The notes beneath the pieces are model-generated. The model was not told the DNA's origin, made no database searches, and was given only the letters and a program-made list of their open reading frames with translations. 64,000 nucleotides of DNA from Pseudoalteromonas rubra. Its GTDB lineage: Bacteria; Pseudomonadota; Gammaproteobacteria; Enterobacterales; Alteromonadaceae. A program made the translations under genes and the position numbers. The stretch's first letter is position 1, and each line of letters starts with the position of its first letter. Below are positions 1-8,763 of this stretch, in pieces. The stretch lies in NCBI RefSeq assembly GCF_000967655.1, contig NZ_JXYA01000001.1, forward strand, positions 1 to 64,000. Direction: 5' to 3'.

Positions 1-15
1 TCTCCTTCCGCACCA
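1..15 (+). tRNA. 3' end of a tRNA-Leu, cut by the window edge
   Basis: The first 15 bases match the last 15 bases of the intact tRNA-Leu gene ending at 313: the end of the T arm, the 3' acceptor strand CTTCCGC, the discriminator A and CCA. The rest lies outside the window, so the anticodon is unknown. It shows that the tRNA cluster continues to the left. Confidence 0.85.
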
Positions 16-51
16 TGTTCTCGATAAGAACTAAAATAATCAACTTTTCGT

Positions 52-126
52 TGGAGTATCGCCAAGCGGTAAGGCAGCGGGTTTTGATCCCGCCATTCCC
101 AGGTTCAAATCCTGGTACTCCAGCCA
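52..126 (+). tRNA. tRNA-Gln (anticodon TTG)
   Basis: A 75-base cloverleaf can be read. Acceptor strands TGGAGTA and TACTCCA pair, the T arm contains GGTTCAAATCC, the anticodon loop TTTTGAT carries TTG, and CCA is encoded. It is identical to the copy at 431-505. Each copy is followed by a short hairpin and then a tRNA-Leu or tRNA-Leu remnant, so the cluster grew by duplication of a Gln-Leu unit. tRNA-Gln and tRNA-Leu genes near ubiF are also known in Escherichia coli. Confidence 0.95.
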
Positions 127-143
127 TCTCTCCTTTGAGAGAT
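126..143 (+). other. hairpin between tRNA-Gln and tRNA-Leu remnant
   Basis: The last base of the tRNA-Gln begins a perfect 7-bp stem, ATCTCTC with GAGAGAT, with a CTTT loop. The duplicate at 505-522 has the same loop and stem length. Its closing pair next to the loop has changed from C-G to T-A on both sides, so pairing is kept. It is probably part of the tRNA precursor and may guide processing. Confidence 0.55.
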
Positions 144-153
144 ACAATTTGAT

Positions 154-213
154 GCGGAAGTGGCGGAATTGGCCAGATGTCTTGAACTAGACGCTGGATT
201 TAGGTTCCAATAT
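154..213 (+). pseudogene. broken tRNA-Leu(TAG) 5' half
   Basis: The sequence begins exactly like the intact tRNA-Leu at 229 (GCGGAAGTGGCGGAATTGG) and keeps a near-copy of the TAG anticodon arm. About 15 extra bases are inserted in the D-loop region, CG is missing before the anticodon stem, and there is no variable arm, T arm or 3' acceptor strand. It cannot fold into a functional tRNA. The insertion point is the same as in the four 80-bp units at 661-980. Confidence 0.75.
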
Positions 214-228
214 CAAAGCGAAAAATAT

Positions 229-313
<85 letters not shown>

Positions 314-430
314 TGTTCTTCAAGTTAGAACTAAAACTCTTGATTACGCTTTTTATTTCTGTAGTATCAAGCGTTAAGAAGAAGGATATTATCTCTTAGA
401 TTTATCTGGATTCAAGATTTGAATTATTGC

Positions 431-505
431 TGGAGTATCGCCAAGCGGTAAGGCAGCGGGTTTTGATCCCGCCATTCCCAGGTTCAAATCCTGGTACTCC
501 AGCCA
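431..505 (+). tRNA. tRNA-Gln (anticodon TTG), second copy
   Basis: Identical over all 75 bases to the copy at 52-126, with anticodon TTG and encoded CCA. The 117 bases before it, after the tRNA-Leu, contain no gene. Confidence 0.95.
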
Positions 506-522
506 TCTCTTCTTTAAGAGAT
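505..522 (+). other. hairpin between tRNA-Gln and tRNA-Leu, second copy
   Basis: A perfect 7-bp stem, ATCTCTT with AAGAGAT, with loop CTTT. Compared with 126-143, both members of the loop-closing pair differ in a compensating way. The following ATACAATTTGATGCGG is shared by both copies. Confidence 0.55.
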
Positions 523-532
523 ACAATTTGAT

Positions 533-617
533 GCGGAAGTGGCGGAATTGGTAGACGCGCAGGATTCAGGTTTCTGTAACTTCGGTTGTGAGAGTTCAAG
601 TCTCTCTTTCCGCACCA
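533..617 (+). tRNA. tRNA-Leu (anticodon CAG)
   Basis: An 85-base class II tRNA-Leu. The anticodon stem CAGGA/TTCTG with one G-T pair encloses loop TTCAGGT, giving anticodon CAG. It differs from the copy at 990-1074 by a C to T change at the base pairing with position 7, giving a G-T wobble at the inner end of the acceptor stem. CCA is encoded. It probably still works, but the change may mark early decay in a redundant copy. Confidence 0.92.
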
Positions 618-660
618 TTTAACTCTTATCTTGAAACTTTTCTTCTTTTTTAAAAATTAA

Positions 661-980
661 ATATACGATGCGAGAGTAGCAAAATTAGTTGTTGTCGATT
701 AAGACGCAGGATTCAGGTTTCTTTTTCATTAGTGAACTAAATATACGATGCAAAAGTAGCAGAATTGGCTGTTGTCGAATGAGACGCAGGATTCAGGTTT
801 CTTTTTCATTGATGAACTAAATATACGATGCAAAAGTAGCAGAGTTGGCTGTTGTCGAATGAGACGCAGGATTCAGGTTTCTTTTTCATTGATGAACTAA
901 ATATACGATGCAAAAGTAGCAGAGTTGGCTGTTGTCGAATGAGACGCAGGATTCAGGTTTCTTTTTCATTGATGAACTAA
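661..980 (+). repeat. four 80-bp tandem repeats carrying tRNA-Leu 5' halves
   Basis: Four units begin at 661, 741, 821 and 901, each exactly 80 bp. Units 3 and 4 are identical, unit 2 differs slightly and unit 1 most. Each contains ATATACGATGC, a degenerate tRNA-Leu 5' half with an enlarged D-loop region, and the well-kept anticodon-arm string GACGCAGGATTCAGGTTTC, followed by CTTTTTCATT. The 3' half of the tRNA is absent. The array runs directly into the intact tRNA-Leu(CAG) at 990, preceded by the same ATATACGATGC. The E. coli tyrT operon has repeats with tRNA 3' ends, so tRNA-derived operon repeats have a precedent. Confidence 0.9.
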
Positions 981-989
981 ATATACGAT

Positions 990-1074
990 GCGGAAGTGGC
1001 GGAATTGGTAGACGCGCAGGATTCAGGTTTCTGTAACTTCGGTTGTGAGAGTTCAAGTCTCTCCTTCCGCACCA
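990..1074 (+). tRNA. tRNA-Leu (anticodon CAG), second copy
   Basis: An intact 85-base class II tRNA with fully paired acceptor strands GCGGAAG/CTTCCGC, loop TTCAGGT (anticodon CAG) and encoded CCA. It is the last gene of the cluster and the likely parent of the 80-bp repeats before it. No clear terminator follows in the 133 bases before the end of ubiF. Confidence 0.95.
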
Positions 1075-1207
1075 TTTAGTTCAAAGACAATTTCAACTCT
1101 CTTATTACTCTTCCGATATATCTTAATTACTTTCCCATCTTCTTCGTAATTTTCAGTTAATTTTGTTTCATTACTTTGCTATTTGCTATTCCTGTCATGA
1201 ATGACGT

Positions 1208-2371
1208 CTAAACGACGCCACCCATAGCATGTTTCAATACTTCACGTTTAATTGGGCCAGCATGATTAGCCACTTTTAACACCAGGTTGCGTAAATGCCT
1301 TAAAGGTGCAATTTCGTTAGAGAAGCCAAAGTAGCAGGCGTCCATCATGCTCATCATCATCAGATTATCGTTACGACGGCTCTGCTCATAGCGACGCAGC
1401 AAGGCGGCATTACCAATGTCCTCAGCGCCTTCCAGTGCGCTTGCCAGCGCAGCCACATCTTTGAACCCTAAATTAACGCCCTGCCCTGCCAGCGGGTTGA
1501 TGGTATGTGCTGAGTCGCCAATCAGGACGACACGCCCCTGATGGTATTGATTGGCATGTTGTCTGGCCAGTGGAAATACCGCGCTTTGTAAAACCTCGAA
1601 CTCACCGGGTAAATCAAAAAAGTGATTTTGTATCTCCTGCTTTAACTGCGCATTCGATAACGTCGTCATCTGCGCCAGCTCATTACCATGGTGATACCAA
1701 ATAAGATTGGCATACGGGTATTGCATGGGCAAAAAGGCAATCGGCCCGGACGGCTTAAACTGCTGCCAGGTTTTTACCTGCTGTGGCGCATCCAGTTTGA
1801 TCAGCACACCCATACAATGCTGCTGATATTGCCAACCGGTCACCCCAATGCCAGCCAGTTTGCGTACCACCGAGCGTCCACCGTCAGCAGCCAAGAGTAA
1901 ATCGGCCTGATAACTTTGCTCCGGGTAAATCAACTCAACCGAATCAGTATTTTGTTTGATTGCCTGAGGCGTACCAGAAACCTGTTCGACCTTAATACCA
2001 AGGCGTTCAAACTGTGCCCATAAACTGGCCTGGATAAGACGGTTTTCAACAATGTGGCCTAAATGCGTTGCAGCCAGCTCCTCGCAATCAAATAGCAGGC
2101 TGTTATTTTCCTGCTCATACGCTTCGAGCTGCTGATACGGTGCCAACCTGGCATTGCGCAGCAACGGCATTGCCTGGAGTTCATCCAGCAAAGCTTCTGA
2201 CAAGCGATTAATGGCTGAGACTCGAATATCTATGGTCTCGTCCGTTAGTGCTTGCATGGCATCCAATGGATGCGTTTCGAGCACAGTGACTGTCAGGCCT
2301 TGCTGTGCGAGCTTGACGGCGGCTGCTGCGCCAACCATGCCACCACCTACTATCAGCACTTTGTTTTTCAT
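1208..2371 (-). CDS. ubiF: FAD-dependent ubiquinone biosynthesis hydroxylase
   Basis: A 387-residue flavoprotein monooxygenase of the UbiH/UbiF/COQ6 family. Such enzymes hydroxylate the aromatic ring of ubiquinone precursors using FAD, NAD(P)H and oxygen, on the inner face of the membrane. The N-terminus has the nucleotide-binding GGGMVG, and near residue 285 the second FAD motif GDSAHTINPLAGQG is intact. UbiF, UbiH and UbiI are hard to separate by sequence. The choice of UbiF rests on position: it is divergent from miaB and beside a Gln/Leu tRNA cluster, as in E. coli. UbiF acts at C6 in E. coli; the ring position here is not proven. Confidence 0.85.
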   Translation of the reverse strand: MKNKVLIVGGGMVGAAAAVKLAQQGLTVTVLETHPLDAMQALTDETIDIRVSAINRLSEALLDELQAMPLLRNARLAPYQQLEAYEQENNSLLFDCEELAATHLGHIVENRLIQASLWAQFERLGIKVEQVSGTPQAIKQNTDSVELIYPEQSYQADLLLAADGGRSVVRKLAGIGVTGWQYQQHCMGVLIKLDAPQQVKTWQQFKPSGPIAFLPMQYPYANLIWYHHGNELAQMTTLSNAQLKQEIQNHFFDLPGEFEVLQSAVFPLARQHANQYHQGRVVLIGDSAHTINPLAGQGVNLGFKDVAALASALEGAEDIGNAALLRRYEQSRRNDNLMMMSMMDACYFGFSNEIAPLRHLRNLVLKVANHAGPIKREVLKHAMGGVV

Positions 2372-2697
2372 ACCCTTTTTCCTTAGTTCTGCTTGCTAAG
2401 TCATATCCTGCTATTGTAACCCAATTCGCTGTGAAAGGTTCACAGCCCTGCATAGTGTAGCCGAGCAAATACAAGTTGCCTTGATCTTGGTTTCTAAAGT
2501 TAAAAACTATACTTGGCTAGTGTCATTAGGTCATATAAAATACGCGTCCTTTAAACTAATTTCACGCAAGATCCTGGCAAAGATACAGGTTATACTCTGT
2601 ATTGGCACAGGTGATAAGCGGGTCGGCTTAGTGATATTAGTTGTTTTAGCGTCGCACACCGTGCTATTCACCGAGTTGAAAACGAGGCATTATTTCA
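2372..2697. other. ubiF-miaB divergent intergenic region
   Basis: About 326 bases between two divergent genes must hold both promoters. A TATACT box lies at 2591-2596, but no convincing -35 box is seen 16-18 bases before it. No RNA gene or ORF with a ribosome binding site was recognised. Confidence 0.3.
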
Positions 2698-4131
2698 ATG
2701 AGTAAAAAGTTGCATATCAAAACCTGGGGCTGTCAGATGAACGAGTATGACTCCCAGAAAATGGCGGATCTGCTTGACTCCACCAACGGCTATCAGCTAA
2801 CAGAAGAAGCTGAGCAAGCGGATGTGATCCTACTCAATACCTGTTCAATTCGTGAAAAAGCACAGGAAAAAGTATTCCATCAACTGGGTCGCTGGAAGCT
2901 ACTCAAAGACGACAACCCGGATCTGGTGATTGGCGTCGGTGGCTGTGTGGCGTCTCAGGAAGGCGACACCATTCGTCAACGCGCGCCTTTTGTTGATATC
3001 GTATTTGGCCCGCAAACTTTGCACCGTCTGCCAGAGATGATCAAACAAGTGCAGAGCAAACAAGGCTCTGTGGTCGATATTTCATTCCCGGAAATCGAAA
3101 AATTTGACCGCCTGCCAGAGCCAAAAGCGGAAGGCCCAAGTGCGTTCGTATCCATTATGGAAGGCTGCTCTAAATACTGTACTTTCTGCGTTGTACCTTA
3201 TACTCGTGGTGAAGAAGTAAGCCGTCCCCTTGATGATGTTTTACTTGAAGTTGCCCAGCTGGCAGAGCAAGGTGTGCGTGAAGTGAACTTGTTGGGTCAG
3301 AACGTAAATGCCTATCGCGGCGAAATGCACGATGGCGAAATTTGCTATTTCTCTGATCTGCTACGCTTTGTGGCGGCCATTGATGGCATCGACCGTATTC
3401 GTTACACCACTTCACACCCGGTTGAGTTCACACCAGACATCATCGACGCATACGCAGACGTACCTGAGCTGGTTGATCACCTGCACTTGCCGGTTCAAAG
3501 TGGCTCAGACCGCATTCTGAACCTGATGAAGCGTGGCCACACGGCCCTTGAGTACAAGTCGACTATCCGCAAGCTGCGCAAGATCCGTCCGAACCTGAGC
3601 ATGAGTTCTGACTTTATCATTGGCTTCCCGGGCGAAAGCAAAGCTGACTTCGAAGCGACCATGAATCTTATCAACGACATTGGCTTTGATATGAGCTTCA
3701 GCTTTATCTATTCAGCGCGTCCGGGCACGCCAGCGTCTGACCTGCCTGACGATGTTACCGAGCAGGAAAAGAAAGAGCGTTTGTACTTGCTACAAAACCG
3801 CATTAATCAAATGGCGCAGGATATCAGCCGCAAAATGCATGGCACTGAGCAGCGTATTTTGGTCGAAGGCCCGTCGAAAAAGAATCCGATGGAATTACGT
3901 GGCCGTACCGAGAACAACCGAGTAGTGAACTTTGAAGGTCCTCACTCAGTGATCGGTCAGTTTGTTGATGTACGTATCACAGAAGCACTGCCAAACTCGC
4001 TACGTGGTGAGCTGATCAGGACCGAAGCTGAGATGGACTTACGCCGTGATGTGGCGCCATCTGATATCTTAAATCGTGCCCCGGCAGAACCTGAAGCCAA
4101 CGAACTGGGTGTAGCGACCTTTACGCCTTAG
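2698..4131 (+). CDS. miaB: tRNA-2-methylthio-N6-dimethylallyladenosine synthase
   Basis: MiaB is a radical-SAM methylthiotransferase that adds a methylthio group to i6A37 of tRNAs reading codons that start with U. The 477-residue protein shows all three expected parts. The N-terminal UPF0004 domain has cluster-binding cysteines in WGCQMNEYD (Cys12), LLNTCSIRE and GGCVASQEG. The radical-SAM motif CSKYCTFC places cysteines at 157, 161 and 164, the E. coli positions. A C-terminal TRAM domain follows. The gene heads the conserved series with ybeZ, ybeY, ybeX and lnt. Length and motifs are intact. Confidence 0.97.
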   Translation: MSKKLHIKTWGCQMNEYDSQKMADLLDSTNGYQLTEEAEQADVILLNTCSIREKAQEKVFHQLGRWKLLKDDNPDLVIGVGGCVASQEGDTIRQRAPFVDIVFGPQTLHRLPEMIKQVQSKQGSVVDISFPEIEKFDRLPEPKAEGPSAFVSIMEGCSKYCTFCVVPYTRGEEVSRPLDDVLLEVAQLAEQGVREVNLLGQNVNAYRGEMHDGEICYFSDLLRFVAAIDGIDRIRYTTSHPVEFTPDIIDAYADVPELVDHLHLPVQSGSDRILNLMKRGHTALEYKSTIRKLRKIRPNLSMSSDFIIGFPGESKADFEATMNLINDIGFDMSFSFIYSARPGTPASDLPDDVTEQEKKERLYLLQNRINQMAQDISRKMHGTEQRILVEGPSKKNPMELRGRTENNRVVNFEGPHSVIGQFVDVRITEALPNSLRGELIRTEAEMDLRRDVAPSDILNRAPAEPEANELGVATFTP

Positions 4132-4143
4132 TCTTGGAATTTC

Positions 4144-4165
4144 GACGCCAGCTGATGCTGGCGTC
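4144..4165 (+). terminator. hairpin between miaB and ybeZ
   Basis: GACGCCAGC and GCTGGCGTC form a perfect 9-bp stem with loop TGAT, followed by TTGTT. The U-run is poor, so it may lower rather than stop readthrough into ybeZ, or protect the 3' end of miaB mRNA. Confidence 0.5.
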
Positions 4166-4184
4166 TTGTTATTAGGAAGTTGTT

Positions 4185-5267
4185 TTGAGTAACCAAGTCA
4201 AGAATATCGAATTTTATCTGGAACCCTCCGACAATCACCGCCTATCTTCTTTATGCGGGCCTTTTGATGACAACCTGAAGCAAATCGAATGTCGTCTGGG
4301 CATAGAAATTACCCACAGAGATAACTGGTTTAAAGTGACCGGCCAGCCGGTTGTGGCAAAAGCCGCCGTCGACATCTTAAAATCTCTGTATGTCGAAACC
4401 CAGCCTGTGCGCGGTAAATTTGCGGATATCGAACCGGATCAGGTTCACCTGGCTATCACCGAAGCGAACTGCCTGGAGCAGGAAGCCCCGGATGTGTGGG
4501 AAAAAGAAGTGTTTATCAAAACACGTCGTGGTGTGGTTAAGCCTCGTAACCCCAACCAGAGCCAGTATGTGGCCAATATTCTGACCCATGACATCTGCTT
4601 TGGAATTGGTCCGGCGGGCACAGGTAAAACCTACCTGGCGGTAGCCGCGGCGGTAGATGCCCTTGAGCGTCAGGAAATTCGTCGTATTCTGCTGACTCGT
4701 CCGGCCGTTGAAGCTGGCGAAAAGCTCGGTTTCTTACCCGGTGACCTGACGCAAAAGATAGACCCTTATTTGCGCCCGCTGTACGACGCCCTGTTCGAAA
4801 TGCTGGGCTTTGAAAAAGTTGAGCGTTTGATCGAAAAGAACGTGATAGAGGTTGCACCACTGGCCTACATGCGTGGTCGTACACTGAACGATGCCTTTAT
4901 TATTCTGGATGAAAGCCAGAACACCACCACAGAACAGATGAAAATGTTCCTGACCCGGATTGGCTTTAATTCCAAAGCGGTGATCACCGGTGACATCACT
5001 CAGGTGGATTTACCACGCGGAGCGCGCTCTGGTCTGCGCCATGCCATTGATGTGTTGGGTGAGGTAGACGAGATTTCGTTTAACTTCTTCAAGTCTCATG
5101 ATGTAGTGCGTCACCCTGTGGTGGCACGCATTGTTGAGGCCTACGAGAAAAAAGAAGAAGCCGAGCGAAAGGAAAAGTTTAACAAACAGCAGGCAAGATT
5201 ACAGGCACAGGCCAATACCGCGCCGGCTGATACACAGCCAAACGCCAACGATGAGGAGCGCTCATAA
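4185..5267 (+). CDS. ybeZ: PhoH-like ATPase YbeZ
   Basis: A 360-residue PhoH-family P-loop ATPase. The Walker A motif GPAGTGKT lies near residues 141-148 and the Walker B motif IILDESQN near residue 241. Before them is the small nucleic-acid-binding-like region typical of the YbeZ type. The C-terminus is charged and low in complexity. YbeZ works with YbeY in ribosome and RNA quality control; its exact activity is not settled. The start is TTG, preceded by AGGAAG. The stop codon shares its last base with the ATG of ybeY (TAATG), so the two are probably translationally coupled. Confidence 0.93.
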   Translation: MSNQVKNIEFYLEPSDNHRLSSLCGPFDDNLKQIECRLGIEITHRDNWFKVTGQPVVAKAAVDILKSLYVETQPVRGKFADIEPDQVHLAITEANCLEQEAPDVWEKEVFIKTRRGVVKPRNPNQSQYVANILTHDICFGIGPAGTGKTYLAVAAAVDALERQEIRRILLTRPAVEAGEKLGFLPGDLTQKIDPYLRPLYDALFEMLGFEKVERLIEKNVIEVAPLAYMRGRTLNDAFIILDESQNTTTEQMKMFLTRIGFNSKAVITGDITQVDLPRGARSGLRHAIDVLGEVDEISFNFFKSHDVVRHPVVARIVEAYEKKEEAERKEKFNKQQARLQAQANTAPADTQPNANDEERS

Positions 5268-5725
5268 TGTCGCTTGAGGTAGATCTACAGATTGCCAGTG
5301 ACTTCGCCAACCTGCCCTCTGCTGAACAATTTCAGTTATGGGCCGAAAAAGCACTCCTTGCGTATAAGGAAGAGGCCGAGGTCACCATACGAATTGCAGA
5401 CGAAGCAGAAAGCCAGGAACTGAACAGTCAGTACCGTGGTAAAGACAAGCCAACCAATGTGCTGTCTTTTCCTTTTGAAGCGCCGCCTGGGATTGAGCTG
5501 CCTTTAGTTGGCGACCTAATTATTTGTCCTCAGGTGGTTTTTCGTGAGGCCGAAGAACAGGAAAAAACTTTCCATGATCATTTTGCCCATATGGTGGTAC
5601 ACGGGTGCTTGCATTTGTTGGGCTTTGACCATATAAATGAACAGGACGCCGATGAAATGGAAAGTCTTGAAAAAGAATTCTTAGCCGATCTGGGCATTGC
5701 TGACCCATATCGAGATGACGTTTAA
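5267..5725 (+). CDS. ybeY: endoribonuclease YbeY
   Basis: A 152-residue single-domain metalloenzyme (UPF0054). The zinc motif [11 protein letters not shown] supplies three histidines in the family pattern HxxxHxxxxxH near residues 113-123. YbeY takes part in 16S rRNA 3' end maturation and 70S ribosome quality control. The start overlaps the stop of ybeZ by one base, and ybeX follows after 22 bases with a GGAG-type binding site. Confidence 0.96.
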   Translation: MSLEVDLQIASDFANLPSAEQFQLWAEKALLAYKEEAEVTIRIADEAESQELNSQYRGKDKPTNVLSFPFEAPPGIELPLVGDLIICPQVVFREAEEQEKTFHDHFAHMVVHGCLHLLGFDHINEQDADEMESLEKEFLADLGIADPYRDDV

Positions 5726-5747
5726 CCGACTGGAGTAACACACCGCA

Positions 5748-6626
5748 ATGAGCGACGAAAACTCGCAAAGTAGTCAGGGTTCTTCGAGCAAGACCTGGCT
5801 GGGACGCATCACTCAGATGCTGCAAGGGGAACCCCAAAATAAAGAAGAGTTGGTAGAAGTAATTGCCGACGCACAGGAACGAGCCCTGATCGACCCTGAA
5901 ACCAAAGACATGATGGAAGGCGTACTCAGTGTCTCTGAACTGAAAGTCCGTGACATCATGATCCCGCGCTCACAAATGGTGACGCTGGATATTGATCAGG
6001 ACCTGGAGTCGCAGTTACCCGCTATGGTTGAATCCAGCCATTCGCGCTTTCCAGTCATTTGCGAAGACAAAGATCATGTCGAAGGCATTTTACTGGCCAA
6101 AGATCTGCTACCGCTGATTGTTCAGCGCGACAGTGAACTGCCAACCATCCGTGAATACTTGCGACCTGCCGTTGTGGTGCCAGAAAGTAAACGTGTTGAC
6201 GCACTGCTCAATGAGTTTCGTCAAAAACGCTATCATATGGCCATTGTCATCGATGAGTACGGCGGTGTTTCGGGCCTGGTGACCATCGAAGATATTCTGG
6301 AGACCATCGTAGGTGAAATCGAAGATGAGCATGACAATGAAGACGAACAGCAGGCCATTCGCCAGCTTTCTAAACACGTGTTCAACGTTCAGGCGCTGAC
6401 CCCACTGGATGAATTCAACGACTTCTTTAAAACGGAATATGACACGCAAGAAGCAGACACCATAGGCGGGATCATCTTGCATGCTTTTGGCCATATGCCA
6501 AGCCGGGGCGAAACCATTGATATTGCACCATTGCAGTTCAAGGTTACCAACTCGGACAATCGCCGTATTTTGCAGTTACAGGTGACCATGCCAAAAGCTG
6601 AACATGTTGAAGACATTTTCGAATAA
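5748..6626 (+). CDS. ybeX: CBS-domain protein YbeX/CorC
   Basis: A 292-residue protein with two CBS domains (roughly residues 65-185, including DIMIPRSQMV and YGGVSGLVTIEDILE) and a C-terminal CorC/HlyC transporter-associated domain (about 205-285). The family is linked to magnesium and cobalt efflux and, through this gene neighbourhood, to ribosome metabolism. No membrane segment is present, as expected for YbeX. Its last 23 bases overlap the start of lnt. Confidence 0.93.
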   Translation: MSDENSQSSQGSSSKTWLGRITQMLQGEPQNKEELVEVIADAQERALIDPETKDMMEGVLSVSELKVRDIMIPRSQMVTLDIDQDLESQLPAMVESSHSRFPVICEDKDHVEGILLAKDLLPLIVQRDSELPTIREYLRPAVVVPESKRVDALLNEFRQKRYHMAIVIDEYGGVSGLVTIEDILETIVGEIEDEHDNEDEQQAIRQLSKHVFNVQALTPLDEFNDFFKTEYDTQEADTIGGIILHAFGHMPSRGETIDIAPLQFKVTNSDNRRILQLQVTMPKAEHVEDIFE

Positions 6627-8184
6627 ACTCGCCACCTTACTAAAAGACAAGTTTGCGTGGCTGGCACTGCTTAGCGGTGCCTCACTGACCTTTAGTTATG
6701 CCCCGTTTGGCCTCTGGCCCCTGACTTTTGTAGCGCTCGCAGTAGCGTGTTTTGTCACCGATCAGCCCACAACCCGACACGCCGCTAAATATGGCTTTTT
6801 ATTTGGCTTTGGCTGGTTTGCAGCCGGAATAAGCTGGGTACATGTTTCCATTGCTCAGTTCGGGGGGTTACCTTTACCAGCTTCGCTGTTATTAATGGGC
6901 CTGCTCTGTGCCTATCTGGCGATTTACCCTGCGCTGGCCTTTGCGCTGGCAACACGTTTTTCGGATAAGCCCTGGCAACGCATTGCGCTGCTGCTAAGTG
7001 GATTCGCAATATTTGAATACCTGCGTGGCACCTTACTGACCGGGTTTCCGTGGCTGAGCTTTGGCTATAGCCAGACCGACGCACCACTTAACATGCTTGC
7101 TCCCTGGATTGGCGAGTTTGGCCTGACCCTGGTGTGCGTGTTATTTGGTGCGCTGCTGTACTACCTGCTCTGGCAAAGGCGCTATCAGCTGACCATGATT
7201 GCCCTGCTACCTGTGCTGGCACTCATCCTGTTTACACGCCTAGCGGATAATCCGGTGCACTATAACGGCGAGCAAACCCGAACCTTACTGGTTCAGGGCA
7301 ATATTCAGCAAAGCCTGCGCTGGGAGCCTGAGCAGTTTTGGCCGACTATGTCTAAATATCAGGATATGACCCGCCCATTGTGGCAGCAGGCCGACTTAGT
7401 TGTCTGGCCGGAAGCCGCCATTCCTGAGCTGGAAGACTTAGCGTTCGACTTTTTACACAATCTGGATAAAGCCGCCGCGTTTAATCAAAGCGCACTCATT
7501 ACCGGCATCCCGGATTATCAATTTGATACCCGCAATGTCTATAACACTCTGATTGTGGTTGGTAAACAGCACGCAGACGATGAGCAAGGTCACTATCGCT
7601 ACTTGCATCCCAACCGTTATCAGAAGCACCAGTTGCTGCCCATCGGAGAGTTTGTCCCATTCGAGAAGTGGTTGCGACCGATTGCGCCGTTGTTCAACCT
7701 GGCTATGTCGTCCTTCTCGCGAGGCGAAGCGCAGCAGCCGAATCTGATAGCCAATGGACTGCATATTTTACCTGCTATCTGCTATGAAATTGCCTTCAGC
7801 GAACTGGTGAGAAACAACTACACCAGTGAGTCGGATATACTCTTTACCGTGAGTAACGACGCCTGGTTTGGTGATTCGCACGGCCCGCATCAGCATATGC
7901 AAATAGCCCGCATGCGTGCGCTGGAGCTACAACGCCCTCTGATCAGAGTAACCAACAATGGGATCAGTGGAATTTACGATCCACTCAGCCAGACTCAGCA
8001 TACGCTCCCTCAGTTTGTTGAGGAAACCATGTTACTGGACGTAAAACTGGTGAGCGGAAACAGCTGGTATAGCCAACATGGAAACACATGGATCTGGATA
8101 TTGCTGGTACTTTTGACCACGCTGGTCATGCTCGAAAAAGGATTAATCAGATTTAAATACCGGGTTGAGCGTGACTATTTGTAA
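6604..8184 (+). CDS. lnt: apolipoprotein N-acyltransferase
   Basis: Lnt adds the third acyl chain to the N-terminal cysteine of lipoproteins in the inner membrane. The 526-residue protein starts with about six hydrophobic segments, then a periplasmic nitrilase-like domain, then a C-terminal membrane segment. The catalytic triad is present: Glu270 in WPEAAIP, Lys341 in YQKHQLLPIGE and Cys393 in PAICYEIAF. The chosen start lies inside the 3' end of ybeX in another frame; a slightly later start cannot be ruled out. The lipoproteins predicted at 22412, 46507 and 58371 would be substrates. Confidence 0.95.
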   Translation: MLKTFSNKLATLLKDKFAWLALLSGASLTFSYAPFGLWPLTFVALAVACFVTDQPTTRHAAKYGFLFGFGWFAAGISWVHVSIAQFGGLPLPASLLLMGLLCAYLAIYPALAFALATRFSDKPWQRIALLLSGFAIFEYLRGTLLTGFPWLSFGYSQTDAPLNMLAPWIGEFGLTLVCVLFGALLYYLLWQRRYQLTMIALLPVLALILFTRLADNPVHYNGEQTRTLLVQGNIQQSLRWEPEQFWPTMSKYQDMTRPLWQQADLVVWPEAAIPELEDLAFDFLHNLDKAAAFNQSALITGIPDYQFDTRNVYNTLIVVGKQHADDEQGHYRYLHPNRYQKHQLLPIGEFVPFEKWLRPIAPLFNLAMSSFSRGEAQQPNLIANGLHILPAICYEIAFSELVRNNYTSESDILFTVSNDAWFGDSHGPHQHMQIARMRALELQRPLIRVTNNGISGIYDPLSQTQHTLPQFVEETMLLDVKLVSGNSWYSQHGNTWIWILLVLLTTLVMLEKGLIRFKYRVERDYL

Positions 8185-8402
8185 AAAGTAGCCACGCTCT
8201 GAGCAAAGAGATTTCCAGCTAATCTTTGCACACTGAATCTCCCTCAGATACTGCACCATGTTTGTGAGCTTGCTGCTTTAGTCAAGTGCACAATCACGCT
8301 CATTATGTCTTTATTTTTCATTAACCAACTGAAAATATTGGCATTATATTTTTGGCATAGTTCTTCCTTGTTAACCTGTATCAACTTGGAAGGAATGAAA
8401 AC

Positions 8403-8501
8403 ATGCTCCATACATTTATCGACACCTTAAGTTTGATCTGGCGAGTAGACTGCAGTGTATGGCCACTGCAGGACCAACAGTTTAATAGTGAGGAAAGCTA
8501 A
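8403..8501 (+). CDS. possible 32-residue small protein or leader peptide
   Basis: A 32-codon ORF begins with ATG after a good binding site (GGAAGGAATGAAAAC) and ends one base before the ATG of the HTH gene at 8503. The peptide is rich in tryptophan and hydrophobic residues in its first half. Spacing and ribosome site suggest it is translated and coupled to the next gene. No family was recognised, and it may be only a leader that sets translation of the regulator. Confidence 0.4.
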   Translation: MLHTFIDTLSLIWRVDCSVWPLQDQQFNSEES

Positions 8502-8502
8502 G

Positions 8503-8763
8503 ATGGCCGCCAAACTCTCTTCCACGCACCCCAGTGTGATGCGTGCGGTGCATATGGTACAAAGCCAGCAACTGACCATTCATGAAGCGGCCAGCCAGTT
8601 TGCCTTATCCCAGCGCACGCTTTACAGGGCACTTCGGGGTAAACAGCCCGGTACACGCTATTCGCAGCTTTTACAACAAAAACAGCAACTCGAATCTCAA
8701 CTTCGTCAGATCCGCGAAGAACTGGCTTGTATACAAAAGGATAGCTATGCCACTCATAATTGA
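8503..8763 (+). CDS. small helix-turn-helix protein
   Basis: An 86-residue protein. Residues about 24-45 (LTIHEAASQFALSQRTLYRA) form a helix-turn-helix like those of resolvases and Fis/Psq-type DNA-binding domains. The last 35 residues are glutamine- and charge-rich and may form a coiled coil. This start is chosen over an upstream GTG at 8455 because GAGGAAAG lies seven bases before it. The gene overlaps the acetyltransferase start by 17 bases, so they form an operon. It may control that operon; this is inference. Confidence 0.7.
   Translation: MAAKLSSTHPSVMRAVHMVQSQQLTIHEAASQFALSQRTLYRALRGKQPGTRYSQLLQQKQQLESQLRQIREELACIQKDSYATHN

Noticed and set aside
661..980. CRISPR array
   Set aside because: The 80-bp units are continuous without unique spacers, and the repeated sequence is tRNA-like. 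No cas gene is near.
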